Assembly: GCF_009649635.1 (NCBI RefSeq)
Contig: NZ_WJII01000003.1
Span: forward strand, 124,001 to 188,000
Reading direction: 5' to 3'
Origin: Microbacterium sp. SYP-A9085
GTDB taxonomy: Bacteria > Actinomycetota > Actinomycetes > Actinomycetales > Microbacteriaceae
DNA: 64,000 nt
How positions within the stretch are numbered: the stretch's first letter is position 1; every line of letters begins with the position of its first letter. The notes under the pieces were generated by a model. The model saw nothing but the letters and a program-made list of their open reading frames with translations. It searched no databases and was not told the DNA's origin. Made by a program: the position numbers and the translations under genes. This document shows, in pieces, positions 49,669 to 58,535 of the stretch.

Positions 49669-50424
49669 TCACTCCTCGTCGTCGTCTGACTGGTCCTCGT
49701 CGTCATCCGAGTCGTCCTCGTCGTCATCCGAGTCGTCCTCGTCGTCATCCGAGTCGTCCTCCTCGTCGTCTGACTCGTCCTCGTCGTCGTCCGAGTCGTC
49801 CTCGTCGTCGTCATCCGAGTCGTCGTCTGACTCGTCCTCGTCGTCCTCGGCGGACGGGTCGAGCTCGTCGATGTCGACGCCGTCGAGGTCGCCGGCGTGC
49901 AGGATCGGCGAGTCGTCCGCGTCGAAATCGACCGCGTCCTCGTCGTCGTCGGCGTCCTCATCGAGGTCGTCATCGTCGTCATCGAAGCCCCCGTCTGCGG
50001 CGTCGACATCCTCGTCCAGCTCGTCCGCGGTGTCGTCGGATGTCTCACCCGCGACGGCCGCGGCGGCAGCCTGCTGCGCCTGGTACTCGGCGAGGCGGAC
50101 CGCCCACGGCACCCATTCGGGGGCCAAGAGCGCTGTCTCACCCGGCAGCAGCTCGGTCTCCAAGACCGTCGGCTCGGCATCCGGGACGACCGCGAGGCTC
50201 ACCGTCCAGAACCAGCCCGGGTATCCCGGCATCCGGTTCTCGAACAGCAGCGAGACGATCCCGTCACCCTCGACGCGGTAGCCGGCCGGGTCTCCGACGG
50301 TCTCCGGGCGGGTGATCTCGTGCAACGCGCGCAGAGCCAGATCATGCGCGGCCAGCAGCCGCTCATCGGGCAGTTCCTCGGTGGGCGCCGGGACGGCGTC
50401 GGGCTGCTCAGGCGTCGAAGTCAT
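49669..50424 (-). CDS. DUF3027 protein with long acidic repeat tail
   Basis: A 251-residue protein. The first 125 residues form the DUF3027 core (HDLALRALHEI; PGYPGWFWTVSLAVVPDAEPT; ETALLAPEWVPWAVRLAEY), found next to cold-shock genes in actinobacteria. From about residue 132 it is almost only Asp, Glu and Ser, encoded by a minisatellite. Function unknown; acidic tails can mimic nucleic acid or chaperone basic proteins. The ATG at 50424 lies inside the end of the cold-shock gene (17-base overlap), so the pair is coupled. Confidence 0.85.
   Translation of the reverse strand: MTSTPEQPDAVPAPTEELPDERLLAAHDLALRALHEITRPETVGDPAGYRVEGDGIVSLLFENRMPGYPGWFWTVSLAVVPDAEPTVLETELLPGETALLAPEWVPWAVRLAEYQAQQAAAAAVAGETSDDTADELDEDVDAADGGFDDDDDDLDEDADDDEDAVDFDADDSPILHAGDLDGVDIDELDPSAEDDEDESDDDSDDDDEDDSDDDEDESDDEEDDSDDDEDDSDDDEDDSDDDEDQSDDDEE
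49672..49850. repeat. Coding minisatellite in the DUF3027 acidic tail
   Basis: Roughly 21-bp units of the form GTCGTCATCCGAGTCGTCCTC (shortened here to GTCATCCGAGTCGTCCTC) are repeated about eight times with small changes. On the coding strand each encodes a D/E/S septet (DDDEDDS). The length divides by three, so copy-number change would keep the frame. Confidence 0.85.
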
Positions 50425-50788
50425 CGGCGACCTTACGCAGCAGTGCGGCGACCTTCTTCGCGTGCGCGCCGGACGGGTAGCGCCCGCGGCGCAGATCTCC
50501 GCCGATGCCATCGAGCAGCTTCACGAGGTCCTCGACGATCACGGCCATGTCGTCGGCGGGTTTGCGGGACCGCTTGGCCAGGCTCACCGGCGCCTCCAGC
50601 ACCCGCACCGACAGGGCCTGCGGTCCGCGGCGGCCGTCGGCGATGCCGAACTCGACGCGCGATCCGGCCTTGACGACCGCCCCGGCGGGCAGCGCCGTGG
50701 CGTGCAGGAAGACGTCCTGGCCGTCTTCCGAGGAGATGAAGCCGAAGCCCTTCTCCTCGTCGTAGAACCTGACCTTGCCGGTGGGCAT
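50408..50788 (-). CDS. Cold-shock domain protein with C-terminal extension
   Basis: A 126-residue protein. Residues 1-68 are a cold-shock domain with RNP1 GFGFISS and RNP2 VFLHATAL (MPTGKVRFYDEEKGFGFI). It binds single-stranded nucleic acid. The remaining 58 residues are helical and charged, unlike classical 67-residue Csp proteins. It is paired with a DUF3027 gene that overlaps its end; this arrangement is common in actinobacteria but unexplained. Confidence 0.92.
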   Translation of the reverse strand: MPTGKVRFYDEEKGFGFISSEDGQDVFLHATALPAGAVVKAGSRVEFGIADGRRGPQALSVRVLEAPVSLAKRSRKPADDMAVIVEDLVKLLDGIGGDLRRGRYPSGAHAKKVAALLRKVADDFDA

Positions 50789-50909
50789 GAGTACCTCGCT
50801 GGAACGGGGCGCGCGCCCGCAGGCGTGCAGACGTGCATGGGAGTGGAAAGGACCCGAAGGTCCTGTCGTCCAGCCTACGGCACCTGCGCGCGGCGGTAGG
50901 CTGGAAAGG

Positions 50910-51188
50910 ATGAGCGCTCCCACTCCGTCCGGGGATGTCCCGGTCCGCCGGATCGACCGGATCCTGTCCTTCAGCGCACTCGGGCTGCTGGTGCTGTCGG
51001 TCGTCTGCTTCTTCGCGATCATGATCGGCACGGCGACGCACGCGGAGTTCAACCAGGGGATCTGGCCGGTGATCGGCATCATCGTCTACATCGCCCCGAT
51101 CGTCGCGTTCGTGATGATCATGGCAGTCGTCATCATGAGCTTCGTGCGCAGGTCCCGGGCGAACAGGGCCACCGGCCGGGCGCGCTGA
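50910..51188 (+). CDS. Small two-helix membrane protein
   Basis: A 92-residue protein with helices at about residues 18-42 (ILSFSALGLLVLSVVCFFAIMIG) and 52-78, separated by a short polar loop, and an Arg-rich C-terminus. Family not recognised. A -10-like TAGGCT lies eight bases before the ATG, consistent with a leaderless transcript. The next gene (XPB partner) starts directly after its stop. Confidence 0.65.
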   Translation: MSAPTPSGDVPVRRIDRILSFSALGLLVLSVVCFFAIMIGTATHAEFNQGIWPVIGIIVYIAPIVAFVMIMAVVIMSFVRRSRANRATGRAR

Positions 51189-52931
51189 GTGTCCGACACC
51201 TCTGACGAGCGCGCGCTGGCGAGAAGGCTGGCGCAGCTGGCCGCGGACGGGCTCGCCGAGCTCCTGCACGTGCGGGGCGTCTCCGCGGGAGCCGCGTGGC
51301 GCGACTGCTTCGACGCCGCCGAGGCGCTCCTGGAGGCGTCCTCGATCGACCAGGCGCTCGCAGTGCTGCCCCGGCCGCAGCTGCAGGCGCTCGCCGAGGC
51401 GACGGCCGACGACGCGCCGGTGGATGCCGCGGCCCAGCCGGCCCTGGATGCCGTGGCGCTCCTGCATGCTGACGGGCGCCCCCTGGCCGCCGTGGCACAG
51501 CGCCTTGTCGCCGTGCTCGACGAGCGACCCGACGCCGTGGCCGCCGTGCCCGCGGTGGGCGACCCCGCCCCGGCCGACGACGACGTCACCGCGGCCTGCG
51601 CGGAGCGGGCGACGTCCGCCGTCCGCGCGCTCACCGACCTCGTCGCGCACGCTGCCGACCAGCCCGTGCCCGTCACCGGCGCCGGCGCGGTGACCGCCGT
51701 CGAGCGGCGGGCCCTGATCGAGCACCGGATCGTCGCCGACGGGGCCGAGCTCGACGATCTCCTGGCGCTCGCATCCGCTGCCGGGCTGCTGACGCTCGCC
51801 GACCGCGCGTGGCGGCTCACCGAGACCGGAGCCGCCTGGCTGCCGGGCGCGGTCGTGGGACGCTGGGCCGCCGTCGCGACCGGCTGGCGCAATGCCCTGC
51901 CGGCGGTGCTGCGCACGCGGACCGGTGGCTACCTTCCGCCCGCCGCGTGGGCGGCGGTGGTCCCCCTGGACCCGCAGTGGCCCGCGCTCGTGTCGACGCT
52001 GCAGGAGTGCGCCGCGCGCTGGGCTCTGATCGCCGCGGACGGGTCGGAGCCGGCCTGGGCCGCGGCGCTGCGCCGCGGCGACGCCCCCGACGTCGCCGCT
52101 CTCACCGCGCTCCTGCCTCGAGAGATCGACCGGATCTACCTGCAGGCCGACCTCACCGCCATCGCCCCGGGGCCGCTGCGATCCGCACTGGACCTGCGGT
52201 TGCGGACCATGGCGCTGCGCGAGTCGCAGGCGCAGGCATCCACCTACCGCTTCACCGCCGACACGCTCGCGGCGGCGGTGGCGGGCGGCGAGGATGCCGC
52301 GTCGGTGCGTGCATTCCTGTCCGACCTGTCACTGACCGGCATCCCGCAGCCGCTGGACTATCTGATCGAGCAGGCGGCGGCCCGGCACGGCCTGGTCAGG
52401 GTGGGGACGGATGCCACCACCGGCCGCACGCGCGTGGTGAGCGCCGACGCGCACCTGCTGCGCACGATCGCCGTGGACCAGTCGCTGCGCTCGGTGGGCC
52501 TGGCCCGTGACGGCGACGCCCTGGTCTCCCGCGTGTCACGCGACGCCGTGTTCTGGTCGCTCGCCGACGCCCGCTACCCGGTCGTCGCGGTGGATGCCGC
52601 GGGTCTGCCGGAGCCGCTGCGCCGAGGACGCGCGCCGCATCCGACGGCACCCGAATCGGACGGTTTCACCGCGCTGCTGCCGCTGGCCCTGCAGCTGCTC
52701 GCCAACAGCGCGGAGGACGCGGACGCCGCCTGGCTCGAGCGCGAGCTGGAGCAGGCCGTGCGCACCCGCAGCGAGATCGACGTCACGGTCCGGATGCCCG
52801 ACGGCAGCGAGCGCCTCTTCACGATGGAGGCGACCGGGCTCGGCGGCGGCCGGCTGCGCGGCCGCGACCGCGCCGCTGACATCGAGCGCACGGTGCCGGT
52901 GGCGAGCATCGTGGGCGTGAAGGCCCGGTAG
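51189..52931 (+). CDS. Helicase-associated protein, partner of the XPB-type helicase
   Basis: A 580-residue soluble protein. The C-terminal region (about 340-575: DLSLTGIPQPLDYLIEQAAA, then VRVGTDATTGRTRVV and VRMPDGSERLFTMEATGLGG) matches the actinobacterial 'helicase XPB/Ssl2 N-terminal domain' family (Helicase_C_3 type). It has no helicase motifs of its own. The N-terminal half is Ala/Leu-rich helical repeats. The start is a GTG immediately following the previous TGA. It is followed after eleven bases by the XPB-like helicase, suggesting a DNA-repair pair; the biochemical role is unproven. Confidence 0.8.
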   Translation: MSDTSDERALARRLAQLAADGLAELLHVRGVSAGAAWRDCFDAAEALLEASSIDQALAVLPRPQLQALAEATADDAPVDAAAQPALDAVALLHADGRPLAAVAQRLVAVLDERPDAVAAVPAVGDPAPADDDVTAACAERATSAVRALTDLVAHAADQPVPVTGAGAVTAVERRALIEHRIVADGAELDDLLALASAAGLLTLADRAWRLTETGAAWLPGAVVGRWAAVATGWRNALPAVLRTRTGGYLPPAAWAAVVPLDPQWPALVSTLQECAARWALIAADGSEPAWAAALRRGDAPDVAALTALLPREIDRIYLQADLTAIAPGPLRSALDLRLRTMALRESQAQASTYRFTADTLAAAVAGGEDAASVRAFLSDLSLTGIPQPLDYLIEQAAARHGLVRVGTDATTGRTRVVSADAHLLRTIAVDQSLRSVGLARDGDALVSRVSRDAVFWSLADARYPVVAVDAAGLPEPLRRGRAPHPTAPESDGFTALLPLALQLLANSAEDADAAWLERELEQAVRTRSEIDVTVRMPDGSERLFTMEATGLGGGRLRGRDRAADIERTVPVASIVGVKAR

Positions 52932-52942
52932 ACTGGACGGTC

Positions 52943-54583
52943 ATGTCCGACGGCCCCCTCATCGTCCAGAGCGATCGCACTGTTCTGCTGGAAGTCGCGC
53001 ATCCGGACGCCGAGACGGCCCGCCATGAGCTGGCGATCTTCGCCGAGCTGGAGCGGGCTCCCGAACATGTCCACACCTACCGGATCACCCGGCTCGGACT
53101 GTGGAACGCGCGCGCGGCGGGCCACGAGGCGCAGGACATGCTGGCCACTCTCGACCGGTGGTCGAAGTTCCCGGTGCCCTCGTCTGTGTCGGTCGACATC
53201 CGCGAGACGGTGAACCGGTACGGACGCCTCGTGATCGACCGGGACGAGGCGGGCACGCTCGTGCTGCGCTCGACGGATCCCGCGGTGCTGGTCGAGGTGT
53301 CCAAGAACAAGCGCATCCAGCCGCTGCTCATCGGCCACCCCGCCCCGGACGTCTACGTCGTCGACGCGTGGGCCCGCGGCGCTATCAAGCAGGAACTCCT
53401 GAAGATCGGCTGGCCGGCGGAGGACCGCGCGGGGTACACGCCCGGCACGCCGCATCCCATCGCCCTGCGCGAGGACGGCTGGCACCTGCGGCCGTACCAG
53501 CACACCGCCGTGGACAAGTTCACGGCGGGGGGCTCGGGCGTGGTCGTCCTCCCCTGCGGCGCCGGGAAGACGCTCGTGGGCGCGGCGGCGATGGCCCAGA
53601 CGAAGACCACGACGCTGATCCTCGTGACGAACACCGTCAGCGCACGGCAGTGGCGCGATGAGCTGCTGCGGCGCACGAGCCTCACCGAGGCGGAGATCGG
53701 CGAGTACTCCGGTCAGATGAAGGAGATCAAGCCGGTCACCATCGCGACATACCAGATCCTGACGGCGAAGCGGAAGGGCCAGTATGCGCACCTCGCGCTG
53801 CTGGACGCGCTGGACTGGGGCCTTATCGTGTACGACGAGGTGCACCTGCTGCCGGCGCCCGTGTTCAAGCTGACCGCGGACCTCCAGGCCCGGCGTCGGC
53901 TGGGTCTGACGGCCACGCTCGTGCGCGAGGACGGCCGGGAGGGCGACGTGTTCAGCCTCATCGGGCCCAAGCGCTTCGACGCGCCGTGGAAGCAGATCGA
54001 GGCGCAGGGATTCATCTCCCCCGCCGTCTGCTACGAGGTGCGCGTGGACCTGCCCGACGACGACCGGCTGGAGTACGCGGCCTCCGCCGACGAGGAGCGG
54101 TATCACCTCGCGGCCACCGCGCCAGCCAAGATCGGCGTCGTGAAGGAGCTCGTCGCCAAGCACCGCGGCGAGCGGATCCTCGTGATCGGCCAGTATCTCG
54201 ACCAGATCGACGTGCTGGCCGAGGCGCTGAACGCGCCGAAGATCACGGGCGCCACGCCCGTGGACGAGCGCGAGCGGCTGTATCAGGCGTTCCGCGAGGG
54301 CACCATCGACCTGCTCGTGGTGTCGAAGGTCGCCAATTTCTCGATCGACCTGCCCGAGGCATCCGTCGCGATCCAGGTGTCCGGCACATTCGGCTCTCGC
54401 CAGGAGGAGGCGCAGCGGCTGGGGCGGCTGCTGCGGCCGAAGGAGTCCGGCCGCACCGCGAGCTTCTACACCCTGATCGCGCGCGACACCGTCGACCAGG
54501 ACTTCGCGCAGAACCGGCAGCGCTTCCTCGCCGAGCAGGGCTACAGCTACACGATCCTCGACGCCGACCGGCTCGCCGCCTGA
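52943..54583 (+). CDS. XPB/Ssl2-like DNA repair helicase
   Basis: A 546-residue superfamily 2 helicase. A damage-recognition-like N-terminal domain (about 1-170) precedes motif I VVLPCGAGKTLVGAAAM (about 200), motif II VYDEVHLLP (DEVH, about 300), motif III LGLTATLVREDG and the XPB-specific RED (VREDGREGD, about 325). Helicase C motifs are LVVSKVANFSIDLP and RQEEAQRLGRLLRPK (arginine fingers, about 480). Bacterial XPB proteins unwind DNA with 3'-5' polarity. A TAGACT hexamer overlapping the upstream stop could be an internal -10 element. Confidence 0.93.
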   Translation: MSDGPLIVQSDRTVLLEVAHPDAETARHELAIFAELERAPEHVHTYRITRLGLWNARAAGHEAQDMLATLDRWSKFPVPSSVSVDIRETVNRYGRLVIDRDEAGTLVLRSTDPAVLVEVSKNKRIQPLLIGHPAPDVYVVDAWARGAIKQELLKIGWPAEDRAGYTPGTPHPIALREDGWHLRPYQHTAVDKFTAGGSGVVVLPCGAGKTLVGAAAMAQTKTTTLILVTNTVSARQWRDELLRRTSLTEAEIGEYSGQMKEIKPVTIATYQILTAKRKGQYAHLALLDALDWGLIVYDEVHLLPAPVFKLTADLQARRRLGLTATLVREDGREGDVFSLIGPKRFDAPWKQIEAQGFISPAVCYEVRVDLPDDDRLEYAASADEERYHLAATAPAKIGVVKELVAKHRGERILVIGQYLDQIDVLAEALNAPKITGATPVDERERLYQAFREGTIDLLVVSKVANFSIDLPEASVAIQVSGTFGSRQEEAQRLGRLLRPKESGRTASFYTLIARDTVDQDFAQNRQRFLAEQGYSYTILDADRLAA

Positions 54584-54720
54584 CGCTCCTCCGCGGCGAC
54601 CGCCCGTGCGCGGCGTCGGAGACTCTGCCCGCCACGCCGTGCTCCACGCCCCGGCCACCGCGTGTCGCTCACGGTCTCCTGCAGTGGGCACGGGATGCCG
54701 CGGGCAGCCGCGGGCACGGA

Positions 54721-54746
54721 ACGGCCGGTGACTCCCCACCGGCCGT
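54721..54746. terminator. Hairpin terminator between the XPB helicase and the 5'-nucleotidase genes
   Basis: ACGGCCGGTG (54721-54730) pairs perfectly with CACCGGCCGT (54737-54746) across a six-base loop, in the 181-bp gap between the two convergent genes. No T-tract. The rest of the gap shows nothing recognisable. Confidence 0.65.
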
Positions 54747-54764
54747 CCGCGTCGAACCCGCCTC

Positions 54765-56606
54765 CTATTGCATCGTGATCCGCTGCAGCGCACCCGGGGT
54801 GTACGGGCTGTGCGCGGTCAGGTACGCGGCGAACGCGTCGATGTCCAGCCCGCCGTAGTAGACGTTCTGCGCACCGAGGAACGTCCCGAACCCGTCACCG
54901 CCGCCCGCGAGGAAGTTGTTCGTCACCACCCTGTAGGTTGTGGCATCCTGCAGCGGCTGACCGTTCAGCGTCACCGCGCCCAGGGTCGTCCCCGAGTACG
55001 TGTACGCGAAGCCCGCGCTCACCTGCAGGATCTTACGACCCGACCCGGCGTTCACACCGCTCCACTGCTCGGTCAGCAGCTGCTTGATCTGCGCTCCGGT
55101 CAGGTCGAGTGAGACGAGGTAGTTGTTGAACGGCTGGACCGTGAACGCCTCCTCGAACGTGACATCCCCCGGCGCCTCGCCCCACGACGAGGCGTTGTAG
55201 GTGAGGTCGGCACGGATGCCGCCCGGGTTCATCAGCGCGATCACCGGCGTCGCGTACGGACCCACGACACTCGGGTCGGCCAGCTGCGCGTCCGCGATCA
55301 GGTCGCCGAGCGCGGATTCGCCCGCGGCGTTCTGCGTGCGCGTCACGTCGCCGGAGATCTGGCCGATCACCCGGCTGGCGATCGGCTTGACCAGCTCCTT
55401 GTAGTGGGCGATGATCGCGGTCTCCGCCGGGTCCTTCGCGACATCCCGCGTCACGAGCATGTTCGCGCTGTGCACCGAGGTGCGCACGATGTCCTGCGTG
55501 CGGCGGTCATACGTGAGCGTCGTGTCGGTGAACAGGCGCCCGAACGAGGAGGCCGACGTCACCATGCGGTCGTTGCCGGCCGGGTCCTTGATGTCGCACA
55601 CGTACGGCTGGTGCGTGTGGCCGGAGACGATCATGTCGATCGCGGGATCCAGGTTCTTCGCGATCGGGATGATCGGGCTGGTCGGGTCGAGCTGCGCGCC
55701 GTTGGCGCACGCGGCGTCGTACGACGGGTTCACCGTGTACGCAGTGCCGTCGTGGTACCAGGTCTGCTGCCCGGGCACGCCGCCCTGGTGGATCAGCACG
55801 ACGATGGCGTTCACGCCCTGCTTCTTCAGGACCGGCACGAGCGCGTTCGCCGTGGCGACCTCATCCTTGAACTCGAGGCCGGCGACACCGGAAGCCGTCA
55901 CTATCGTGGGCGTGTCCTTCAGCGTCATCCCGATGAACCCGATCTTGACGCCCTTGATGTTCTTCACCACGTAGGCGGGCAGGATCGTCTGGTTCGTCCC
56001 CTGCTTGACGACGTTCGCGGCGAGGTAGTCGAAGCTCGCACCGGGGAACGTGCCGTCGGGGCACGAGTTCTGGTTGTTCGCGCCGTCTCCGTCGTCGATG
56101 CAGCCGCCATCGGCCATCCGCTGCAGCTCCTGGTAGCCCTCGTCGAATTCGTGGTTGCCCACCGCTGACACGTCGAGCTTGAGGGCGTTCATCGCGAGGA
56201 TCGACGGTTCGTCGTGGAACGCGCCGGACAGCAGCGGCGAAGCGCCGATGAGGTCGCCCGCGGCCACGGTCAGGGAGTACGGATGTCCCTCTCGGGCCTG
56301 CGCGAGGTGGGTAGCGAGGTACTCCACACCGCCGACGTCCTTCGTGACATCCGTCGGCTTCGTCGCTCCGGCGGGAAGCGTGTGGTCCACGATCAGCCGG
56401 CCGCTGGAGCCGCCGGGCGCCTCGAGGTTGCCATGGAAGTCGTTGAACGACAGCAGCTGGATGTCGACGGTGGGCCCGTTCGGCGGGTGCGGCTTGTTCG
56501 GTGCGGCCTGCGCCGGGCCGCCCATCGCGATGGCGAGGGCTGCCGTGAGGGCTATCGCGGCGGCTCCTGCCAGCCGCGGGCCGGAGGGGATCTTGCGAGT
56601 TTCCAC
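54765..56606 (-). CDS. Secreted 5'-nucleotidase/2',3'-cyclic phosphodiesterase family protein
   Basis: A 613-residue exported metallophosphoesterase that would scavenge extracellular nucleotides. A signal peptide (METRKIPSGPRLAG then AIALTAALAIAMGGPAQAA) ends near residue 34. The calcineurin-like domain has FNDFHGNLEAPGG, AGDLIGASPLLSG, AVGNHEFDEG, LIHQGGVPG and IVSGHTHQPYV as the two-metal ligands. The C-terminal nucleotide-binding domain (about 410-600) contains EEAFTVQPFNNYLVSLDLTG and NFLAGGGDGFG. No sortase motif or membrane anchor is seen, so it is likely released. Confidence 0.93.
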   Translation of the reverse strand: METRKIPSGPRLAGAAAIALTAALAIAMGGPAQAAPNKPHPPNGPTVDIQLLSFNDFHGNLEAPGGSSGRLIVDHTLPAGATKPTDVTKDVGGVEYLATHLAQAREGHPYSLTVAAGDLIGASPLLSGAFHDEPSILAMNALKLDVSAVGNHEFDEGYQELQRMADGGCIDDGDGANNQNSCPDGTFPGASFDYLAANVVKQGTNQTILPAYVVKNIKGVKIGFIGMTLKDTPTIVTASGVAGLEFKDEVATANALVPVLKKQGVNAIVVLIHQGGVPGQQTWYHDGTAYTVNPSYDAACANGAQLDPTSPIIPIAKNLDPAIDMIVSGHTHQPYVCDIKDPAGNDRMVTSASSFGRLFTDTTLTYDRRTQDIVRTSVHSANMLVTRDVAKDPAETAIIAHYKELVKPIASRVIGQISGDVTRTQNAAGESALGDLIADAQLADPSVVGPYATPVIALMNPGGIRADLTYNASSWGEAPGDVTFEEAFTVQPFNNYLVSLDLTGAQIKQLLTEQWSGVNAGSGRKILQVSAGFAYTYSGTTLGAVTLNGQPLQDATTYRVVTNNFLAGGGDGFGTFLGAQNVYYGGLDIDAFAAYLTAHSPYTPGALQRITMQ

Positions 56607-56746
56607 GGTTGTCTCCGTTCATTCACTCCGCGCGCCGACGGGTTCTGCCGTGCACGATGGGAGCGAAACTAGCGCAGACCGGAGTCCAACTGAACCCTCC
56701 AGATGAATTCCCCCAGAACGGGCTGAGTCCTTTTGCCGACGCCGCG

Positions 56747-56869
56747 TCAGTCGGCGACGTACTGCAGCAGGTCGCCGGGCTGGCAGTCCAGGGCGCGGCA
56801 GGTCGCCTCGAGCGTCGTGACGCGCGCCGTGCCGTATGCAGGAGATCGTCCACGCCACGCCGGGAGCAT
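56747..56869 (-). pseudogene. Remnant of a Cro/C1-type HTH regulator
   Basis: The 40-residue frame ends with RVTTLEATCRALDCQPGDLLQYVAD, the well-known C-terminal third of small XRE-family regulators (recognition helix end plus LEAxCRALDCQPGDLL). The N-terminal two helices are missing: upstream residues (MLPAWRGRSPAYGT) are unlike the family and no frame restores them. It is most simply a truncated or frame-damaged copy. It lies between the 5'-nucleotidase and the reductase genes. Confidence 0.55.
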
Positions 56870-56934
56870 CGGCTGGCACGCGGCGCGTCGGGCACAGTCT
56901 CCGACGCCGGGCACGCGCGGGATGCCGACGGCGA

Positions 56935-57639
56935 CTACCGCGCGTAGCGCAGGAACACGAACCCGTCGTCGTCGTGCAGGATGCTGCGCAGGGCGTAGCC
57001 GCGGTCGCCCTCGGTCGCCCCCTGGGCGATCCTGCCGGCTCCGCCGCCGACGACGCGGGGCGCCAGGGTCAGGCACAGCTCGTCGACGACATCCGCGTCC
57101 AGCAGTGACCCGAACAGGTGCGGGCCGCCCTCGCTGAGCACCTGCGTCATCCCCTGCGCGGCGAACTCCGCGACCATCAGCCCCAGATCCACCGTCGCGT
57201 CTCCGCAGACCAGCACATCCGCGACCTCCGCCAGCGCCTCCCGGCGCTCGTGCGGCGCGGACGCGCGGGTCACCACGATCGGCCGGCTGGTCGCATCGGC
57301 GAACACCGAGTCGTCCGGCGACAGGTCGAGCCGGCCGCTGACGACCGCCAGGCGGGGCGCCGGCGAGAGCCCGTGCGTGCGCCGCCACGCGGCATCCTCC
57401 GCCGTCGGCTGCACGCCGCCGTACCCCTCGACGCGGACGGTCCCGGCGCCGACGAGGATCACGTCGGCCATCGCCCGCAGCACCTCCATGAGCGCACGGT
57501 CGGTCTGCCCGCCCAGCGTGCCGCTGCGACCGTGCAGCGAGACCGCGCCGTCGACGCTGGCGACGAAGTTCATCCGCAGGCTCGGGATGCCGCGGTCGCC
57601 GAGCGCATACGCGGCGAACAGGTCGTCCCGTGTCGGCAT
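56935..57639 (-). CDS. RibD C-terminal-like pyrimidine/dihydrofolate reductase family protein
   Basis: A 234-residue NADPH-dependent reductase of the RibD_C/DHFR-like fold. Blocks are RMNFVASVDGAVSLHGRSG (about residues 22-40), DVILVGAGTVRVEGYGG (about 60) and QVLSEGGPHLFGSLLDADVVDELCLTLAPRVVGG (shown in parts: VLSEGGPHLFG; ELCLTLAPRVVGG). It lacks a deaminase domain, so it is not full RibD. It overlaps the folP2-like gene by one base (TGATG), and a reductive step on a pteridine or pyrimidine is plausible. Confidence 0.85.
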   Translation of the reverse strand: MPTRDDLFAAYALGDRGIPSLRMNFVASVDGAVSLHGRSGTLGGQTDRALMEVLRAMADVILVGAGTVRVEGYGGVQPTAEDAAWRRTHGLSPAPRLAVVSGRLDLSPDDSVFADATSRPIVVTRASAPHERREALAEVADVLVCGDATVDLGLMVAEFAAQGMTQVLSEGGPHLFGSLLDADVVDELCLTLAPRVVGGGAGRIAQGATEGDRGYALRSILHDDDGFVFLRYAR

Positions 57640-58535
57640 CAGTCGTTGCCCTCCGGCCTCGTGTTGTGCAGCATGTACACCGGCTCGCGCCAGCCGAGGA
57701 TCGTCTCGACCATCCGCAGCGCGTCCACACTCTCCCGCACATTGTGCACGCGGACAAGCCGGGCGCCCTGCGTCGCGCAGAACACGGCCGCCGCAAGGGA
57801 TCCGGCCAGCCGCTCGTCCCGGTCCCGGTCCAGCGTCTCGCCGATGAAGTCCTTGTTCGACAGCGCCACAAGCAGCGGCAGGCCAAACACCGCCAGCTCC
57901 CCCAGCCGCCGCGTCAACTCGAGCGAGTGCCGCGTGTTCTTGTTCAGGTCGTGCCCGGGATCGATGATGATCCGCTCCAGCGGCACCCCACGCGCCACAG
58001 CCAGGTCGACCCGGGCGCGCAGGAACGCCGCGATGTCGCCGATGACGTCCTCATACCGCGGCTGCGGCAGCTGGGTGCGCGGGACGGCGAGGCTGTGCGC
58101 GACCACGAGCGTCGCGTCCGAGTCCGCCACGACATCCGCCATCGCCGGGTCGTGCACGCCGGTGGTGTCGTTTATCACGGCAGCCCCTGCGGCGATGGCG
58201 GCCTCCGCGACCCGGGGCTCGAACGTGTCGACGCTGACCGGGCCGAACGGCGCGAGCTCACGCACGACCGGGATGACCCTCTCGATCTCCTCGTCCACGG
58301 GCAGCGCCGGGCCAGGCGCGAACTTCACGCCGCCGACGTCGACGAGGTCGGCACCGGCGGCGAACGCCGAGCGCCCCGCCGCGACGGCCGCGTCCAGCGC
58401 GTACGTCGTCCCGTGGTCGTAGAACGAGTCCGGCGTGCGATTGACGATCGCCATCACCGCGAATCGGCGCGAGAAGTCGATCTCTCGATCGCCGATCCGG
58501 CGTGCCGGATGCTCCAGACGGGGAGCGACGATCAC
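57639..58535 (-). CDS. Dihydropteroate synthase homologue of the FolP2 type
   Basis: A 298-residue TIM-barrel protein of the DHPS family. The pterin-site lead motif is AVMAIVNRTPDSFYDHG rather than the canonical MGVLNVTPDSFSDGG, and ADLVDVGGVKFAPG replaces the sulfonamide-site GGESTRPG. These are hallmarks of the mycobacterial FolP2 group, reported not to have DHPS activity. The C-terminal RVHNVRESVDALRMVETILG keeps the pyrophosphate-binding R-x-H. It may act on a related pterin-like substrate. The GTG start at 58535 overlaps the oxidoreductase stop. Confidence 0.85.
   Translation of the reverse strand: MIVAPRLEHPARRIGDREIDFSRRFAVMAIVNRTPDSFYDHGTTYALDAAVAAGRSAFAAGADLVDVGGVKFAPGPALPVDEEIERVIPVVRELAPFGPVSVDTFEPRVAEAAIAAGAAVINDTTGVHDPAMADVVADSDATLVVAHSLAVPRTQLPQPRYEDVIGDIAAFLRARVDLAVARGVPLERIIIDPGHDLNKNTRHSLELTRRLGELAVFGLPLLVALSNKDFIGETLDRDRDERLAGSLAAAVFCATQGARLVRVHNVRESVDALRMVETILGWREPVYMLHNTRPEGND

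Noticed and set aside
49672..49850. Tandem repeat considered as a CRISPR array
   Set aside because: Units are contiguous without unique spacers, in frame with the DUF3027 gene and encode D/E/S; no cas genes are present.
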